From Bacteriovorax stolpii (GTDB taxonomy: Bacteria; Bdellovibrionota; Bacteriovoracia; Bacteriovoracales; Bacteriovoracaceae), in NCBI GenBank assembly GCA_945905815.1, contig CAMDQH010000011.1:1-60844 (forward strand): a DNA stretch of 60,844 nt. The letters are read 5' to 3'. The notes beneath the pieces are model-generated. The model had not been told where the DNA came from. It ran no database searches and was given only the letters and a program-made list of their open reading frames with translations. Position 1 is the stretch's first letter. Every line of letters starts with the position of its first letter. Positions 26,011 to 34,704 of the stretch are shown here, one piece after another. The position numbers were made by a program, and so were the translations under genes.

Positions 26011-26328
26011 ATGCCCAGAGTGTCAATTGACGGCACAGACAAGACATTTGAAGTAAAGGAGGGTGAAATCCTTTACGATTCACTTTATGACCGAGACTAC
26101 GAGCTTCCGCATGGCTGTTTATCAGGCTCCTGTGGTGCATGCCGAGTGGAAGTCATTACTGGAAAAGAAAACCTGATGCCAGCGGGCGTGATCGAAAAAA
26201 ATACGATTGATTCTCTAAAAGAAGAATTCACAAAAGTTCATGGAGAAAAATTTGTTGCAGGCAAAGAAATCAGATTGTCATGCCGGGCAAAAGTCCTGGG
26301 CAACGTCATTATCTGCCCAATAAAGTAG
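26011..26328 (+). CDS. 2Fe-2S ferredoxin
   Basis: 105 residues with the plant-type 2Fe-2S pattern: C36, C41 and C44 in HGCLSGSCGACRV and C91 in RLSCRA. A small soluble electron carrier. The insert LMPAGVIEKNTIDSLKEEF between the third and fourth cysteines is longer than in photosynthetic ferredoxins and resembles phenol hydroxylase/ISC-like relatives. It stands alone and divergent from leucine dehydrogenase; the redox partner is unknown, although the thioredoxin-reductase-like flavoprotein is 615 bases away. It converges with the next gene, with 8 bases between the stops. Confidence 0.9.
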   Translation: MPRVSIDGTDKTFEVKEGEILYDSLYDRDYELPHGCLSGSCGACRVEVITGKENLMPAGVIEKNTIDSLKEEFTKVHGEKFVAGKEIRLSCRAKVLGNVIICPIK

Positions 26329-26336
26329 CCCGTTTT

Positions 26337-26861
26337 TTAAAACTCTTCAGCTGATGTTGATCTTATATCAATTAACATTTCATCTTCTTCAAAATTATTT
26401 TTATCTTTTTTGGGGTCCTGAGAATAAGTCATTTCTAAATGATCCAGCATTTTTTCATAAGAACGTTTAGTTGCTTTTTCCTTCTGATCTTTTGATCTTA
26501 ACAAGGCAAAACCCAGGAGAGAAATGGCTCCCCAAATTGCGAGAAGAGGAAAAGCTGGCATCGTTTGAGTCGTATCTTTCGATACATGTTGATGAATTTC
26601 TTTGGTGATTTTGAGATCAATTAACGCTTTTTCCAGATTAGTAGCAAATACAGAATTGCCTGAATTCTTAGTTTTCTCTGCCGCAATAAGCGAGTGAACT
26701 TCATCTAAGGCCGGCCCATAAACTTCTTCATAAGTTATTTTCTTAGGGGCCGAGTTATTATCATTTTTTTTCTGGTTATAATTATCAATGAACAGGTACG
26801 TGGTTAAACAACCACCAATCATTATGAGACCCATGACTTTTGTTAAATATGTAGTTTTCAT
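26337..26861 (-). CDS. Hypothetical membrane protein with two spans
   Basis: 174 residues from the ATG at 26861, chosen because GGAG lies 7 bases before it; the ATG at 26873 contains that same ribosome site. Residues about 6-22 (LTKVMGLIMIGGCLTTYLF) and 113-130 (FPLLAIWGAISLLGFALL) are hydrophobic spans. The region between them is polar and probably periplasmic. The C-terminus is acidic (FEEDEMLIDI). No family recognised and no catalytic motif seen. Confidence 0.55.
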   Translation of the reverse strand: MKTTYLTKVMGLIMIGGCLTTYLFIDNYNQKKNDNNSAPKKITYEEVYGPALDEVHSLIAAEKTKNSGNSVFATNLEKALIDLKITKEIHQHVSKDTTQTMPAFPLLAIWGAISLLGFALLRSKDQKEKATKRSYEKMLDHLEMTYSQDPKKDKNNFEEDEMLIDIRSTSAEEF

Positions 26862-26942
26862 TATTTTCTCCATTCAAAGTATACACTAGTGATACAGTGC
26901 TCAGACAAATGGGGAAAAAATTACTGGAGTTGAGGGGTCAGA

Positions 26943-27941
26943 TTAGTTATGGCCTAGAAGGCGCTTTTTTCGCTCATTCGTTCGTATAATCAAATTGATA
27001 GCAGTTGCTGCAGAAACAGCATTATCCCAAGCAGTATAGATTTGCTTACGGGTATTCGCCTTAAGATCCCCTGCTACATACAAACCAGAGACTGAGGTTA
27101 GACCATTCAAGTCACCTTTTACAAATCCTCTTTCATCCAATTCAGCACCCAACTGCTTGGCCAATTCGTTGTAAACAATCATACCCATTGAAACAAAACT
27201 CATCTCGGCTTCAATAAAATTGGCATCCTCGAGAACAAATCCCTTAAGAATTTTACCTTTCTCTTCACCCTTAATTTCTTTAATCAGGGTCGTCATGACG
27301 TTAATATTATAAAGCGTAATTAACTTTTGAGTATCGGGCTGGAAAGTAGGTTCTTTACCATTGGTAAGTATGGTCATTTCAGGACAGTGATAGCGCTCAT
27401 AAAGCATGATCGCCGCCCAGGCAGCACTATTATCATGGCCAATGATGGCAGTTTTTTTATCCAAAACATGATGACCATCACAAATCAGGCAATAATCAAT
27501 TGTCTGAGCGTTGGCATAATCAAAAACCGTTTCAATTGTTCCCTGAATATGTGGCTGAACATCCATGACCCCGGTACACAGAATCACAAAACTTGCTAAA
27601 TATTTTCGGTCTTTAGAATCTACAATTTCAAAGAGATCTTTTTCATTTTTTTTAATACTTACAACGCCACAATTTTTCTGGATATGAAAATTATCTTTAA
27701 AGGCCGATTCCTGAATCCATTTAAGTGTCTCTAAATTGGGATCCTCGATCCCTCTTTTATACCCTAAATGAGCGGGGACATTTTCAACTTTACGTACCCA
27801 TAATGCGCGTGATTTTTTTTTGTCTTTTGGAGAGCCGGAAAAAAACAAGCATTCATCGTTGTTCAATATGGTTCGAAGGGCGGCCATCGTACCAGCAGAT
27901 CCACCACCTATTACACACACAGAATAAACTTTTTCAGACAT
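26943..27941 (-). CDS. Thioredoxin reductase-like FAD oxidoreductase
   Basis: 332 residues with FAD motif VIGGGSAGTMAAL (about 10-22) and a C-terminal FAD contact (YVAGDLKANTRKQIYTAWD). A redox-active pair C151-C154 (CLICDG) sits where thioredoxin reductase has CATCDG. The NADPH fold is less typical: it reads IIGHDNSAAWAA, with an aspartate in place of one glycine. It may reduce thioredoxin, ferredoxin or another small protein. Its ATG directly abuts the stop of the CorC-like gene upstream, so the two are cotranscribed. Confidence 0.8.
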   Translation of the reverse strand: MSEKVYSVCVIGGGSAGTMAALRTILNNDECLFFSGSPKDKKKSRALWVRKVENVPAHLGYKRGIEDPNLETLKWIQESAFKDNFHIQKNCGVVSIKKNEKDLFEIVDSKDRKYLASFVILCTGVMDVQPHIQGTIETVFDYANAQTIDYCLICDGHHVLDKKTAIIGHDNSAAWAAIMLYERYHCPEMTILTNGKEPTFQPDTQKLITLYNINVMTTLIKEIKGEEKGKILKGFVLEDANFIEAEMSFVSMGMIVYNELAKQLGAELDERGFVKGDLNGLTSVSGLYVAGDLKANTRKQIYTAWDNAVSAATAINLIIRTNERKKRLLGHN

Positions 27942-29273
27942 TTACTTGGCGCCAACTACTTTTTGGTGATCTTCTTTTTTGTTCTTATCAGAGTTGTCAG
28001 TAGCATCAGAATCACGAAGGTACTCACCGTCTACTGATTTGATTTTTACTTCTTTAATTTCATAGTTTTTCACCCTAACTATTTCAAATGAATATCCATC
28101 CCAGATAACTAGATGTCCTTTTTTAGGAAAACTATTACCAAGCTGCTCCATCAAAAATCCGTTAACAGTGGAGTAATTGTCATTCAAAGGGATTTTGATA
28201 TCAAATTCATTATAAAGATCTCGAAGTGAAATGGTTGAAGGAACAAGTACTCCCTCTTCGCTCTTAACTCCTGGGATTTCATCTTCCTCGTCATCATGCT
28301 CATCTTGAATTTCACCAAAGATTTCTTCCATGATGTCTTCTAAAGTCAGCATCCCTACAATGATGCCATTTTCATCTTTAACAAGCGCAAGATGCACTTT
28401 CTTACGGTTCATGTGGTCAAACACGGCCTGAATTTTCATGTGCTCATACACAAAGAATGGTGGCTTTAAATATTTAGTTACATCAAAATTTCTGCGCTCA
28501 GCTTCTGTGACAAATGTCAGATCTTTTATATGTAAAAATCCTATTACTTCATCCATGGACTCTTGATAAACAGGATAACGGCTATGCACCACTTCCCTAA
28601 CTAAATTAATGATATCTTCGAATTTTGCTTCTTTCTTAATCGACTCAATACTAGTGCGCGGAACCATGATGTCTTTAACTTTAATGGAAGGAAATTCAAG
28701 AATTGAAGTTAAAAGATCAATTTGTTTTGAATCAATAGTTCTTTCTTCTTCGGCCATTTCCACCATACTTTCAATGTCATCTTTAGTTACGACGCGGCTT
28801 CTGACGTTAGCATTTTCACCCAATACTAATTTAATAATCAGCATGAACATCTTCACAACAGGCCAAAGCGCACAATAAAATCCCATCAACAAAACGACAC
28901 AAATGGGGGCGATTTTTTCTGCCTTGCCTCGGCCAACCATTTTTGGAGCAATTTCGCCGAATAACAAAATCATGACGGTTGTAATACCTACGCTTATAGC
29001 GAGTGCATCGTTTTCCAGAAATCGCTGGGCAATAGAAGTAGAAAGTGCTGCGATTAAAATGTTAACAAAGTTGTTACCAACTAAAATTGTAGTAAGAATA
29101 TCGTTAGGTTTTGAAAGCCAGTGCTTCATGGCCCAAGTATCTAGCCCTGATTCTTCAGCAATCTGCTTGGCCTTCTCATGCGGTAGTGACAATAGAGCGG
29201 CTTCAGAGCCTGAAAAGAAAGCGGATAAACACAATGAACTAACTAAGACCAATATTTCTTGATCAGAACTCAT
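27942..29273 (-). CDS. CNNM/CorC-type membrane protein (HlyC/CorC family)
   Basis: 443 residues: an N-terminal DUF21 domain with about four membrane spans (residues 5-150, containing GNNFVNI), two CBS domains (about 205-325; DIMVPRTSIESI and HVALVKDENGIIVGM with LTLEDIMEEIFG) and a C-terminal CorC_HlyC domain (DYSTVNGFLMEQLG-like). Family members are involved in Mg2+/divalent-cation efflux or in CBS-controlled transport. Immediately followed by the thioredoxin reductase-like gene. The transported ion cannot be told from the sequence. Confidence 0.85.
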   Translation of the reverse strand: MSSDQEILVLVSSLCLSAFFSGSEAALLSLPHEKAKQIAEESGLDTWAMKHWLSKPNDILTTILVGNNFVNILIAALSTSIAQRFLENDALAISVGITTVMILLFGEIAPKMVGRGKAEKIAPICVVLLMGFYCALWPVVKMFMLIIKLVLGENANVRSRVVTKDDIESMVEMAEEERTIDSKQIDLLTSILEFPSIKVKDIMVPRTSIESIKKEAKFEDIINLVREVVHSRYPVYQESMDEVIGFLHIKDLTFVTEAERRNFDVTKYLKPPFFVYEHMKIQAVFDHMNRKKVHLALVKDENGIIVGMLTLEDIMEEIFGEIQDEHDDEEDEIPGVKSEEGVLVPSTISLRDLYNEFDIKIPLNDNYSTVNGFLMEQLGNSFPKKGHLVIWDGYSFEIVRVKNYEIKEVKIKSVDGEYLRDSDATDNSDKNKKEDHQKVVGAK

Positions 29274-29457
29274 ATATACCTAGTGTTGATTAGAGATGAA
29301 AAATTTGATTTAAAAAAAGGATTAAACCTAAGAAATACGGCCGGGGATTCGATAAAAAGAGACTCCTGTTAAATAACTAAAAATACAGGGATATTGTAGC
29401 ATATTTGGATTAAAAGACCAAAACCTCGCCATGGAACTTTTAATTAGCTTAGTTATA

Positions 29458-29910
29458 TTAGTGAGATAGCGGCTTTCCCTTAAAATCATGGTCAGAATAG
29501 ACGATGCGATCGTTCATTTCGTGATCATAATCTCGAATTTCTGACATGTTAGATAGATTTCTAAAATTGGTACGGCACTTGTAACAAATGGCAACCATGG
29601 CCAGTTTTCGAAATAAAAAGAGGTCCACCAAGTAAAGCGCCACCAAGCTCAAGCCGTAGGTCCAAATAGAAAGTATCGCAGCGATTACAAAAAGTGCCAC
29701 CCCGATAACTCGGTTGAAATCTTTTTGCTTGTAAAAATCTTGCCTGGAGCAAACAGGGCATTCTTTAAGAATTCCCTGTTCATGTTCACTATTAAATTTC
29801 ACATCCATTGTATGTTTGCAAATTTCACAATTCACTTTATGGGCGTGTTGATCAGGATGAACCTCAACGCTTGAACCACAATTTGTGCAAGTAATTTGTA
29901 CCGACATCAT
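29458..29910 (-). CDS. Zinc-ribbon membrane protein
   Basis: 150 residues. Cysteine pairs CTNC (8-11) and CEIC (28-31), then CPVC (51-54) and CYKC (109-112), suggest two zinc-binding ribbons around two short membrane spans (about 71-99). It overlaps the upstream membrane protein gene by 4 bases (ATGA), so translation is coupled. Two adjacent ATG codons (29910 and 29907) are both possible starts. Function unknown; such ribbons often sense redox or bind protein partners. Confidence 0.6.
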   Translation of the reverse strand: MMSVQITCTNCGSSVEVHPDQHAHKVNCEICKHTMDVKFNSEHEQGILKECPVCSRQDFYKQKDFNRVIGVALFVIAAILSIWTYGLSLVALYLVDLFLFRKLAMVAICYKCRTNFRNLSNMSEIRDYDHEMNDRIVYSDHDFKGKPLSH

Positions 29911-30686
29911 AGAGCTAAACCATGTTTTGCCATTAAATAAACTGAGACCAGTTCCCCAACAATAACAAAAAACTCCACGATGTAAAGGACGCCCGTCGCA
30001 CTTTGAAGGGATCTAAGCTTGCATAATTTGAAAGTAAAAAAACTTAATATAAGAGGAGCACCATATCCCCATAAGTAGCGCATAGAGATGAATAACCAGT
30101 TAAAGGTATGGCCATCGCCAAGCTGAGTTCCCTCTTGTAGGAAAGGTGCAGCAGTCGTGAAAATAACTGTTAAAGATGCCATTAGTTTTAGAAATAGGAC
30201 GATCCAAAAGATATACAGACAGTATATGAGCGGTTCTTCGCTGAGTTTAGGAACCACTAAATAATAATGACCTAAGATCATGGAGAAGTTGCTGATCCCC
30301 AAAAGCAGAGACGAAAAAAAGAAGAACATAATCCATGAGGGAGTTGCTAAATAAGTATGGAAAACTAGTAAAACAAACGTACAGATCTGAATCACATACA
30401 GGGACCACATGACCCAGCTTTTTTCATCTTTGTGAAAAGCAAATGTCACAATATTGGAAAGAATTAATATCCCAAAACAAACGTAGCTAAGGTTGTCGAG
30501 GCCTGGTTGCATAAAATAAGCAACTCCGAGCACCAAGACTAACGAAGTCAAAACGATACTTGTACCCAGCTTGTAAAAGCCAACACCAGTTAGTCTGGTG
30601 GCAACCACGGGAGCGAGAAGCTGAGTTCCAAAGGCCAACGCCAGCAGAAAACTATGTGTGATGATTTGAGTTACACTATTTGTCAT
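29907..30686 (-). CDS. Integral membrane protein, about 7-8 spans
   Basis: 259 residues, almost entirely hydrophobic with about eight spans. Conserved-looking polar points are GHYYLVVPKLS (138-148) and MRYLWGYG. No signal peptide beyond the first span and no catalytic pattern. I do not recognise the family. It sits between a Nudix gene (7 bases upstream) and the zinc-ribbon gene (4-base overlap), in one operon. Confidence 0.6.
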   Translation of the reverse strand: MTNSVTQIITHSFLLALAFGTQLLAPVVATRLTGVGFYKLGTSIVLTSLVLVLGVAYFMQPGLDNLSYVCFGILILSNIVTFAFHKDEKSWVMWSLYVIQICTFVLLVFHTYLATPSWIMFFFFSSLLLGISNFSMILGHYYLVVPKLSEEPLIYCLYIFWIVLFLKLMASLTVIFTTAAPFLQEGTQLGDGHTFNWLFISMRYLWGYGAPLILSFFTFKLCKLRSLQSATGVLYIVEFFVIVGELVSVYLMAKHGLAL

Positions 30687-30693
30687 ATAGGTA

Positions 30694-31107
30694 TCAAGAT
30701 AGCAGTGCTAAAAATAGATCGTCGATGATTTTGTGGTTAGGAGGAGGAATTAATCCCTTAAAGCATGAACTAAGCTCAGCTTCCCCTATTGTCAGCCACT
30801 GACCTTTGCCAACGAGGGCCGGATAATCAGGAAATAAAAAGACGTACAGAAGAATTGATTTATTAGGGAACTCATTATGATAGGTGCCCATAAATTTGCC
30901 GTCCTCAGGAAGAATGGCAATTCCAACTTCCTCTTCCACTTCCCTGACAGCAGCTTCAAGAGGAGTTTCGCCGGGCTCAATTCCACCACCTGGAAACTCA
31001 AGAAGACCATGATAGGGACCATCATCTTCTCTCTTTTGAACCCATATCTTCAAAGACTCGCCCTGCTTTTCATAAAATACTGCTAAAGCAACAGGAACCA
31101 ATTTCAC
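30694..31107 (-). CDS. Nudix hydrolase (MutT-like)
   Basis: 137 residues with a complete Nudix box [24 protein letters not shown] shown in outline as GX5EX7REUXEEXGU (about 40-63). It likely hydrolyses a nucleoside diphosphate linked to another group, such as oxidised nucleotides; length and the LVPVALAV start fit the MutT/8-oxo-dGTPase type, but the substrate is unproven. Overlaps the next upstream gene by 4 bases; part of the minus-strand operon starting near ftsY. Confidence 0.85.
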   Translation of the reverse strand: MKLVPVALAVFYEKQGESLKIWVQKREDDGPYHGLLEFPGGGIEPGETPLEAAVREVEEEVGIAILPEDGKFMGTYHNEFPNKSILLYVFLFPDYPALVGKGQWLTIGEAELSSCFKGLIPPPNHKIIDDLFLALLS

Positions 31108-31526
31108 AGAGATGATTGTTTCGGAGCAAATATTTTAGTTTCAAGAATTATTAATTCAAGAACCAGGCTCCCGATAAAGACTGCCCACCAAGGCATTGGA
31201 CTTTCATTGAAAACTATCACGCCAGACCAAAATATTCCTGCAGGCAAAAGACGAGCGATAAACTTTAGGGCTTCGGGTGCTTTCGTTAATGGTTTTAAGA
31301 TTAAATTTTGTAAATTAAAAACCGTCTTAAGTGTTGAAAATCTATACCTGCGATTATTTTCTATGATGATATCTTTTTCCTGAGAAGCAACCCAATTCCA
31401 AATAAACCCTAATGAGAAGAGGATCACGAAGTCCCAATTATCTAAAACGAAAAATAAAACCCCATCTAGGAGGACGAGGACGCCAAGTTCAAACGTTTTT
31501 CTCTTAGAAATAAAAAAACCATTCAT
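31104..31526 (-). CDS. Small hypothetical membrane protein
   Basis: 140 residues with roughly three hydrophobic spans (around 13-30, 93-107 and 113-130). The tryptophan/phenylalanine-rich pattern [16 protein letters not shown] is distinctive. 4-base overlaps with the SDR gene upstream and the Nudix gene downstream show tight translational coupling. No family recognised. Confidence 0.6.
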   Translation of the reverse strand: MNGFFISKRKTFELGVLVLLDGVLFFVLDNWDFVILFSLGFIWNWVASQEKDIIIENNRRYRFSTLKTVFNLQNLILKPLTKAPEALKFIARLLPAGIFWSGVIVFNESPMPWWAVFIGSLVLELIILETKIFAPKQSSL

Positions 31527-32203
31527 TCTAAAAATCCTTCGCGGTGAAGAAAGGTTAGTTCAGGAAACTGTATTGTGGACGGCGCATTTACGACAAATTG
31601 AAAGACACTCATAAAATCAGAAATACCAAGCATCTTACTACGAGAAAACTTTGAACCCATTTTATCCCAAAGCGGAGTATCTATCGCCCCAGGTAACAAA
31701 TTAGTAAAACGGATTTTGTGCTCCACCCATTCTTTTTTAAGGCTCTCAATTAAACCAAGCTGGCCAAATTTAGAAGCATTGTAGGCACTCACATTGGGAT
31801 AACCATATTGAGCGGCCGTAGAAAGAATCGAGATAATATGAGTTTCATTTTTAATGAGAAAAGATTCAATATGCTTAAACAGTAAAAATGGCCCAATCGT
31901 ATTTGTAGCGAGATGAGATTCAAACTGCTCAAGAGTCGTTTCAGAAAGCGGCGACATCTCACAAATGCCTGCATTGTTCACAATTAAGTCTAATTTTGTT
32001 GTGTACTCTCTGACGGTTTCAAAAAATTCTTCGACTGACTCTTCTGAAGTGATGTCGAGTTCTACGTCGTAAAAATTTTCGTGTTCAAACTCTGTGCCCG
32101 AACGGGATCCACCAAAGACGGTATATCCGGATTCAATTAGCGATTTGGTGATTTCAAGACCAAGACCTGAGGAGGAACCAGTGACCAGTGCACACTTTTC
32201 CAT
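31523..32203 (-). CDS. Short-chain dehydrogenase/reductase
   Basis: 226 residues, a classical SDR: TGSSSGLG (8-15), NNAG (76-79), catalytic S128 region, and YNASK with Y141 and K145. NAD(P)-dependent oxidoreductase of unknown substrate. It starts 20 bases after ribonuclease Y on the same strand and is coupled by 4-base overlap to the following membrane gene. Confidence 0.85.
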   Translation of the reverse strand: MEKCALVTGSSSGLGLEITKSLIESGYTVFGGSRSGTEFEHENFYDVELDITSEESVEEFFETVREYTTKLDLIVNNAGICEMSPLSETTLEQFESHLATNTIGPFLLFKHIESFLIKNETHIISILSTAAQYGYPNVSAYNASKFGQLGLIESLKKEWVEHKIRFTNLLPGAIDTPLWDKMGSKFSRSKMLGISDFMSVFQFVVNAPSTIQFPELTFLHREGFLE

Positions 32204-32223
32204 GATTTCTCCTCAGAGTTGAA

Positions 32224-33777
32224 TTATTTAGCAATACCTACAGCACGTGTTTCACGAATTACTGAAACCTTAATCGTTCCAGGGTAAGACATCTCCTGCT
32301 CAATTTTGCGGGCGATATCACGTGAAAGCATAATTGTTTGCTCATCAGAAACTTTTTCATTCTCAACCAATACGCGGACTTCGCGTCCAGCCGAAATCGC
32401 ATAAGATCTATGAACACCTTCAAAGCTATTAACAATTTTTTCAATATCAGTAAGACGAGAGACGTAAGATTCTTTCAATGCTTTACGAGCACCAGGACGA
32501 GCTCCAGAAAGAGCATCACCGGCCGCAACTAAGTGAGCAAGGATTGATTCAGGCTTTTCATCATCATGGTGAGCACGAATAGCGTGAACGATATCCGGAG
32601 ACTCTCCGTATTTCTTAGCAAAGTCGGCACCGATTACAGCGTGCGAACCTTCAGCTGAAGCATCAAGCACTTTTCCGATATCGTGAATCAAACCAGCACG
32701 ACGAGCTTGCTTAACGTTAAGACCAAGTTCAGCGGCCATGTTACCAGCAAGAAACGAAGTTTCTAAAGCATGCTGATATTGGTTTTGTGTGTAAGAAGTA
32801 CGCCAGTTAAGGGCACCGATTAATTTTAAAATTTCCGGGTGCATTCCGTGTACACCAATTTCCATCTGAGCTTTTTCACCAAGTTCACGGAGACGAGATT
32901 CAAACTCGTGCTTACATTTTTCATAAAATTCTTCAATCTTAGCTGGGTGTATTCGTCCATCAGCAATCAGACGTTCAATCGTCATACGAGAAATTTCTTT
33001 ACGTACTACGTTGAATGAAGAAATCGTTACAATTCCTGGAGTATCATCAATAATTAAATCCACTCCACAAATCTGCTCAAAAGCGCGAATGTTACGACCT
33101 TCACGACCAATCAAACGTCCCTTAACACCATCATCTGCAATTTCTACTGATGAGATTGTTTGTTCAGCTACATATTCGCCAGCAAAACGTTGAATTGCAA
33201 TTCCCACGATTCTCTTTGCACGCTTCTCTGCTTCTTCATTTGCTTCTTCTTCAATGCGTTTAACTTTTTTAGCTGCATCAACTTTAGCTTCTTCTTCAAC
33301 CGCGGCAATCAACTCAGCCTTCGCCTGATCTTTAGTTAATCCAGAAACCTGCTCAAGCTTCCCACCTAGCTCTATCTGAATATCTAAGTTCTTTTTAATC
33401 TCAGTATCAAGTTTAACAACTCTTGAATCAATCTCGGTTTCTTTCGCTTTCACTCGGTCAGCTTCTTTCTGGTTTTGTTCAGTTTTCTGCTCGAGAGCGA
33501 CTTCTTTTTTTGTCAGCCCACGCTCAAAATCAGTAAGATGTTTTTTCTTCTTTTCTAGCTCATGATCAACTTGGTTACGTTCTTCACGAACAATGTTTTT
33601 TGCATCGTTCTGAGCTTTCTTGCGAACTTCGTCAGCTTCGCCCTGAGCTTTTTTTAAAATATCTTGAGCTCCATTTTCATTTAATTTTTGAGCTGCAGCG
33701 TTTTTGATATTGAGTGCAATGAAAGTAATCACCGCTCCTGCTACCACACCAATTATGGCCATCATCATTGGATTCAT
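32224..33777 (-). CDS. rny: Ribonuclease Y
   Basis: 517 residues with the full RNase Y layout: one N-terminal membrane span (about 5-24), a long charged coiled coil (about 28-190), a KH domain (GRLIGREGRNIRAFE), and an HD domain (about 333-430: HALETSFLAGNMA, LIHDIGKV, GSHAVIGA, AHHDD). It starts bulk mRNA decay at the membrane. The length is standard. In the ftsY-zapA-fau-rny run, with 11 bases to fau; expected to be cotranscribed. Confidence 0.95.
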   Translation of the reverse strand: MNPMMMAIIGVVAGAVITFIALNIKNAAAQKLNENGAQDILKKAQGEADEVRKKAQNDAKNIVREERNQVDHELEKKKKHLTDFERGLTKKEVALEQKTEQNQKEADRVKAKETEIDSRVVKLDTEIKKNLDIQIELGGKLEQVSGLTKDQAKAELIAAVEEEAKVDAAKKVKRIEEEANEEAEKRAKRIVGIAIQRFAGEYVAEQTISSVEIADDGVKGRLIGREGRNIRAFEQICGVDLIIDDTPGIVTISSFNVVRKEISRMTIERLIADGRIHPAKIEEFYEKCKHEFESRLRELGEKAQMEIGVHGMHPEILKLIGALNWRTSYTQNQYQHALETSFLAGNMAAELGLNVKQARRAGLIHDIGKVLDASAEGSHAVIGADFAKKYGESPDIVHAIRAHHDDEKPESILAHLVAAGDALSGARPGARKALKESYVSRLTDIEKIVNSFEGVHRSYAISAGREVRVLVENEKVSDEQTIMLSRDIARKIEQEMSYPGTIKVSVIRETRAVGIAK

Positions 33778-33788
33778 TCGTTATCCCC

Positions 33789-34337
33789 TTAAAACTTAAC
33801 TTGCTGTTTTACGTCCCAGCAAAATTTATCCGTTATTATAAAGTCCATGTGGCAGTCGTGACTTTCCACAGGTATTTTTTCACTCAGTTGCTTGCTCCAG
33901 GCAATTCCCATTTTCAGTGCCTTAGAGTTCTCAAGGTAACGGTCATAGTAACCTTTCCCTCTTCCTAACCTTTTTCCATCCAGGCCAAAACCTAAGCCTG
34001 GTACGAAAAGCCAATCCGGAGTCACTTCGTGGTAAGGCCTTTCAAGCCAAATTTCACCACGAGGCATCCCGTTTGGAATCGCAAAACTCATAGCATCACC
34101 CTTTGCTATCGGGTAGGCCAGAGTCACAGGAATAGCACGAAGCAATTCCTGATAAACCGGAGCTATCTCTGCCTGGATGGGCAAATAACCAGCGCCGATT
34201 TGCGACGTAAGTTCAGGAAACATTTTTAGGAGTTTGATGATTTGATTTGTAACTGAAAAACTTAAGTCCTGAATCTTATCACTTGAAAGAGCATTTAAAC
34301 TTCTTAGTAGTTCACTTCGAAGAATATTTTTTCCCAC
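33789..34337 (-). CDS. fau: 5-formyltetrahydrofolate cyclo-ligase
   Basis: 182 residues. FVPGLGFGLDGKRLGRGKGY, next to YDRYL, is the diagnostic motif of 5-formyl-THF cyclo-ligase, which uses ATP to make 5,10-methenyl-THF and salvages folate. It follows zapA by 2 bases. In many gammaproteobacteria the 6S RNA gene lies between zapA and this gene, but here there is no room. Moderately typical length. Confidence 0.92.
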   Translation of the reverse strand: MGKNILRSELLRSLNALSSDKIQDLSFSVTNQIIKLLKMFPELTSQIGAGYLPIQAEIAPVYQELLRAIPVTLAYPIAKGDAMSFAIPNGMPRGEIWLERPYHEVTPDWLFVPGLGFGLDGKRLGRGKGYYDRYLENSKALKMGIAWSKQLSEKIPVESHDCHMDFIITDKFCWDVKQQVKF

Positions 34338-34339
34338 AC

Positions 34340-34633
34340 TTAATTCGTTTCAACGTTCAATGCCTGTAGCGCAGTTTCGAGAGATTCTTCCAGTTTAAAG
34401 ATGTTCGCTTTGTACTCATCTTTAAGCTGCATTTTTTCAGTCGCTACCTTTAAAGCAACCAAAACTGCAACGTCTGTATCTCGAAGCTGGGGTCGACTGA
34501 TTTTGAGTTGCTGAATTTCAGCATTAATCAAATCCACCACTGCCTTAGCATTGTGACTATCGTTTTGATCCGGGCGCACCCGAACCTTACAACCTAATAC
34601 ATTATACTCAATGTCCTGACTCAATTGGGTCAT
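34340..34633 (-). CDS. zapA: Cell division protein ZapA
   Basis: 97 residues. The N-terminal YNVLGCKVRVRPDQ is the ZapA beta-strand that self-associates and binds FtsZ, followed by helical segments ending in KLEESLETALQALN, a coiled coil. It stabilises the FtsZ ring. Placed between ftsY and fau. Length and motif fit the ZapA family well. Confidence 0.8.
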   Translation of the reverse strand: MTQLSQDIEYNVLGCKVRVRPDQNDSHNAKAVVDLINAEIQQLKISRPQLRDTDVAVLVALKVATEKMQLKDEYKANIFKLEESLETALQALNVETN

Positions 34634-34704
34634 TAGAATAAGGTAGGTGACAACCCAATAAAAGTCAACGAAGTCACGTATGAGAACTTCGTCATTTCAT
34701 GAAC

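Noticed and set aside
28903-29262. 119-codon open frame on the strand opposite the CorC-like gene
   Set aside because: It is antisense to a well-supported gene, has no ribosome site, and its composition is a mirror of the real frame.
34333-34345. Possible 6S RNA gene between zapA and fau, as in gammaproteobacteria
   Set aside because: Only 2 bases separate the two genes, so there is no space for an RNA gene here.
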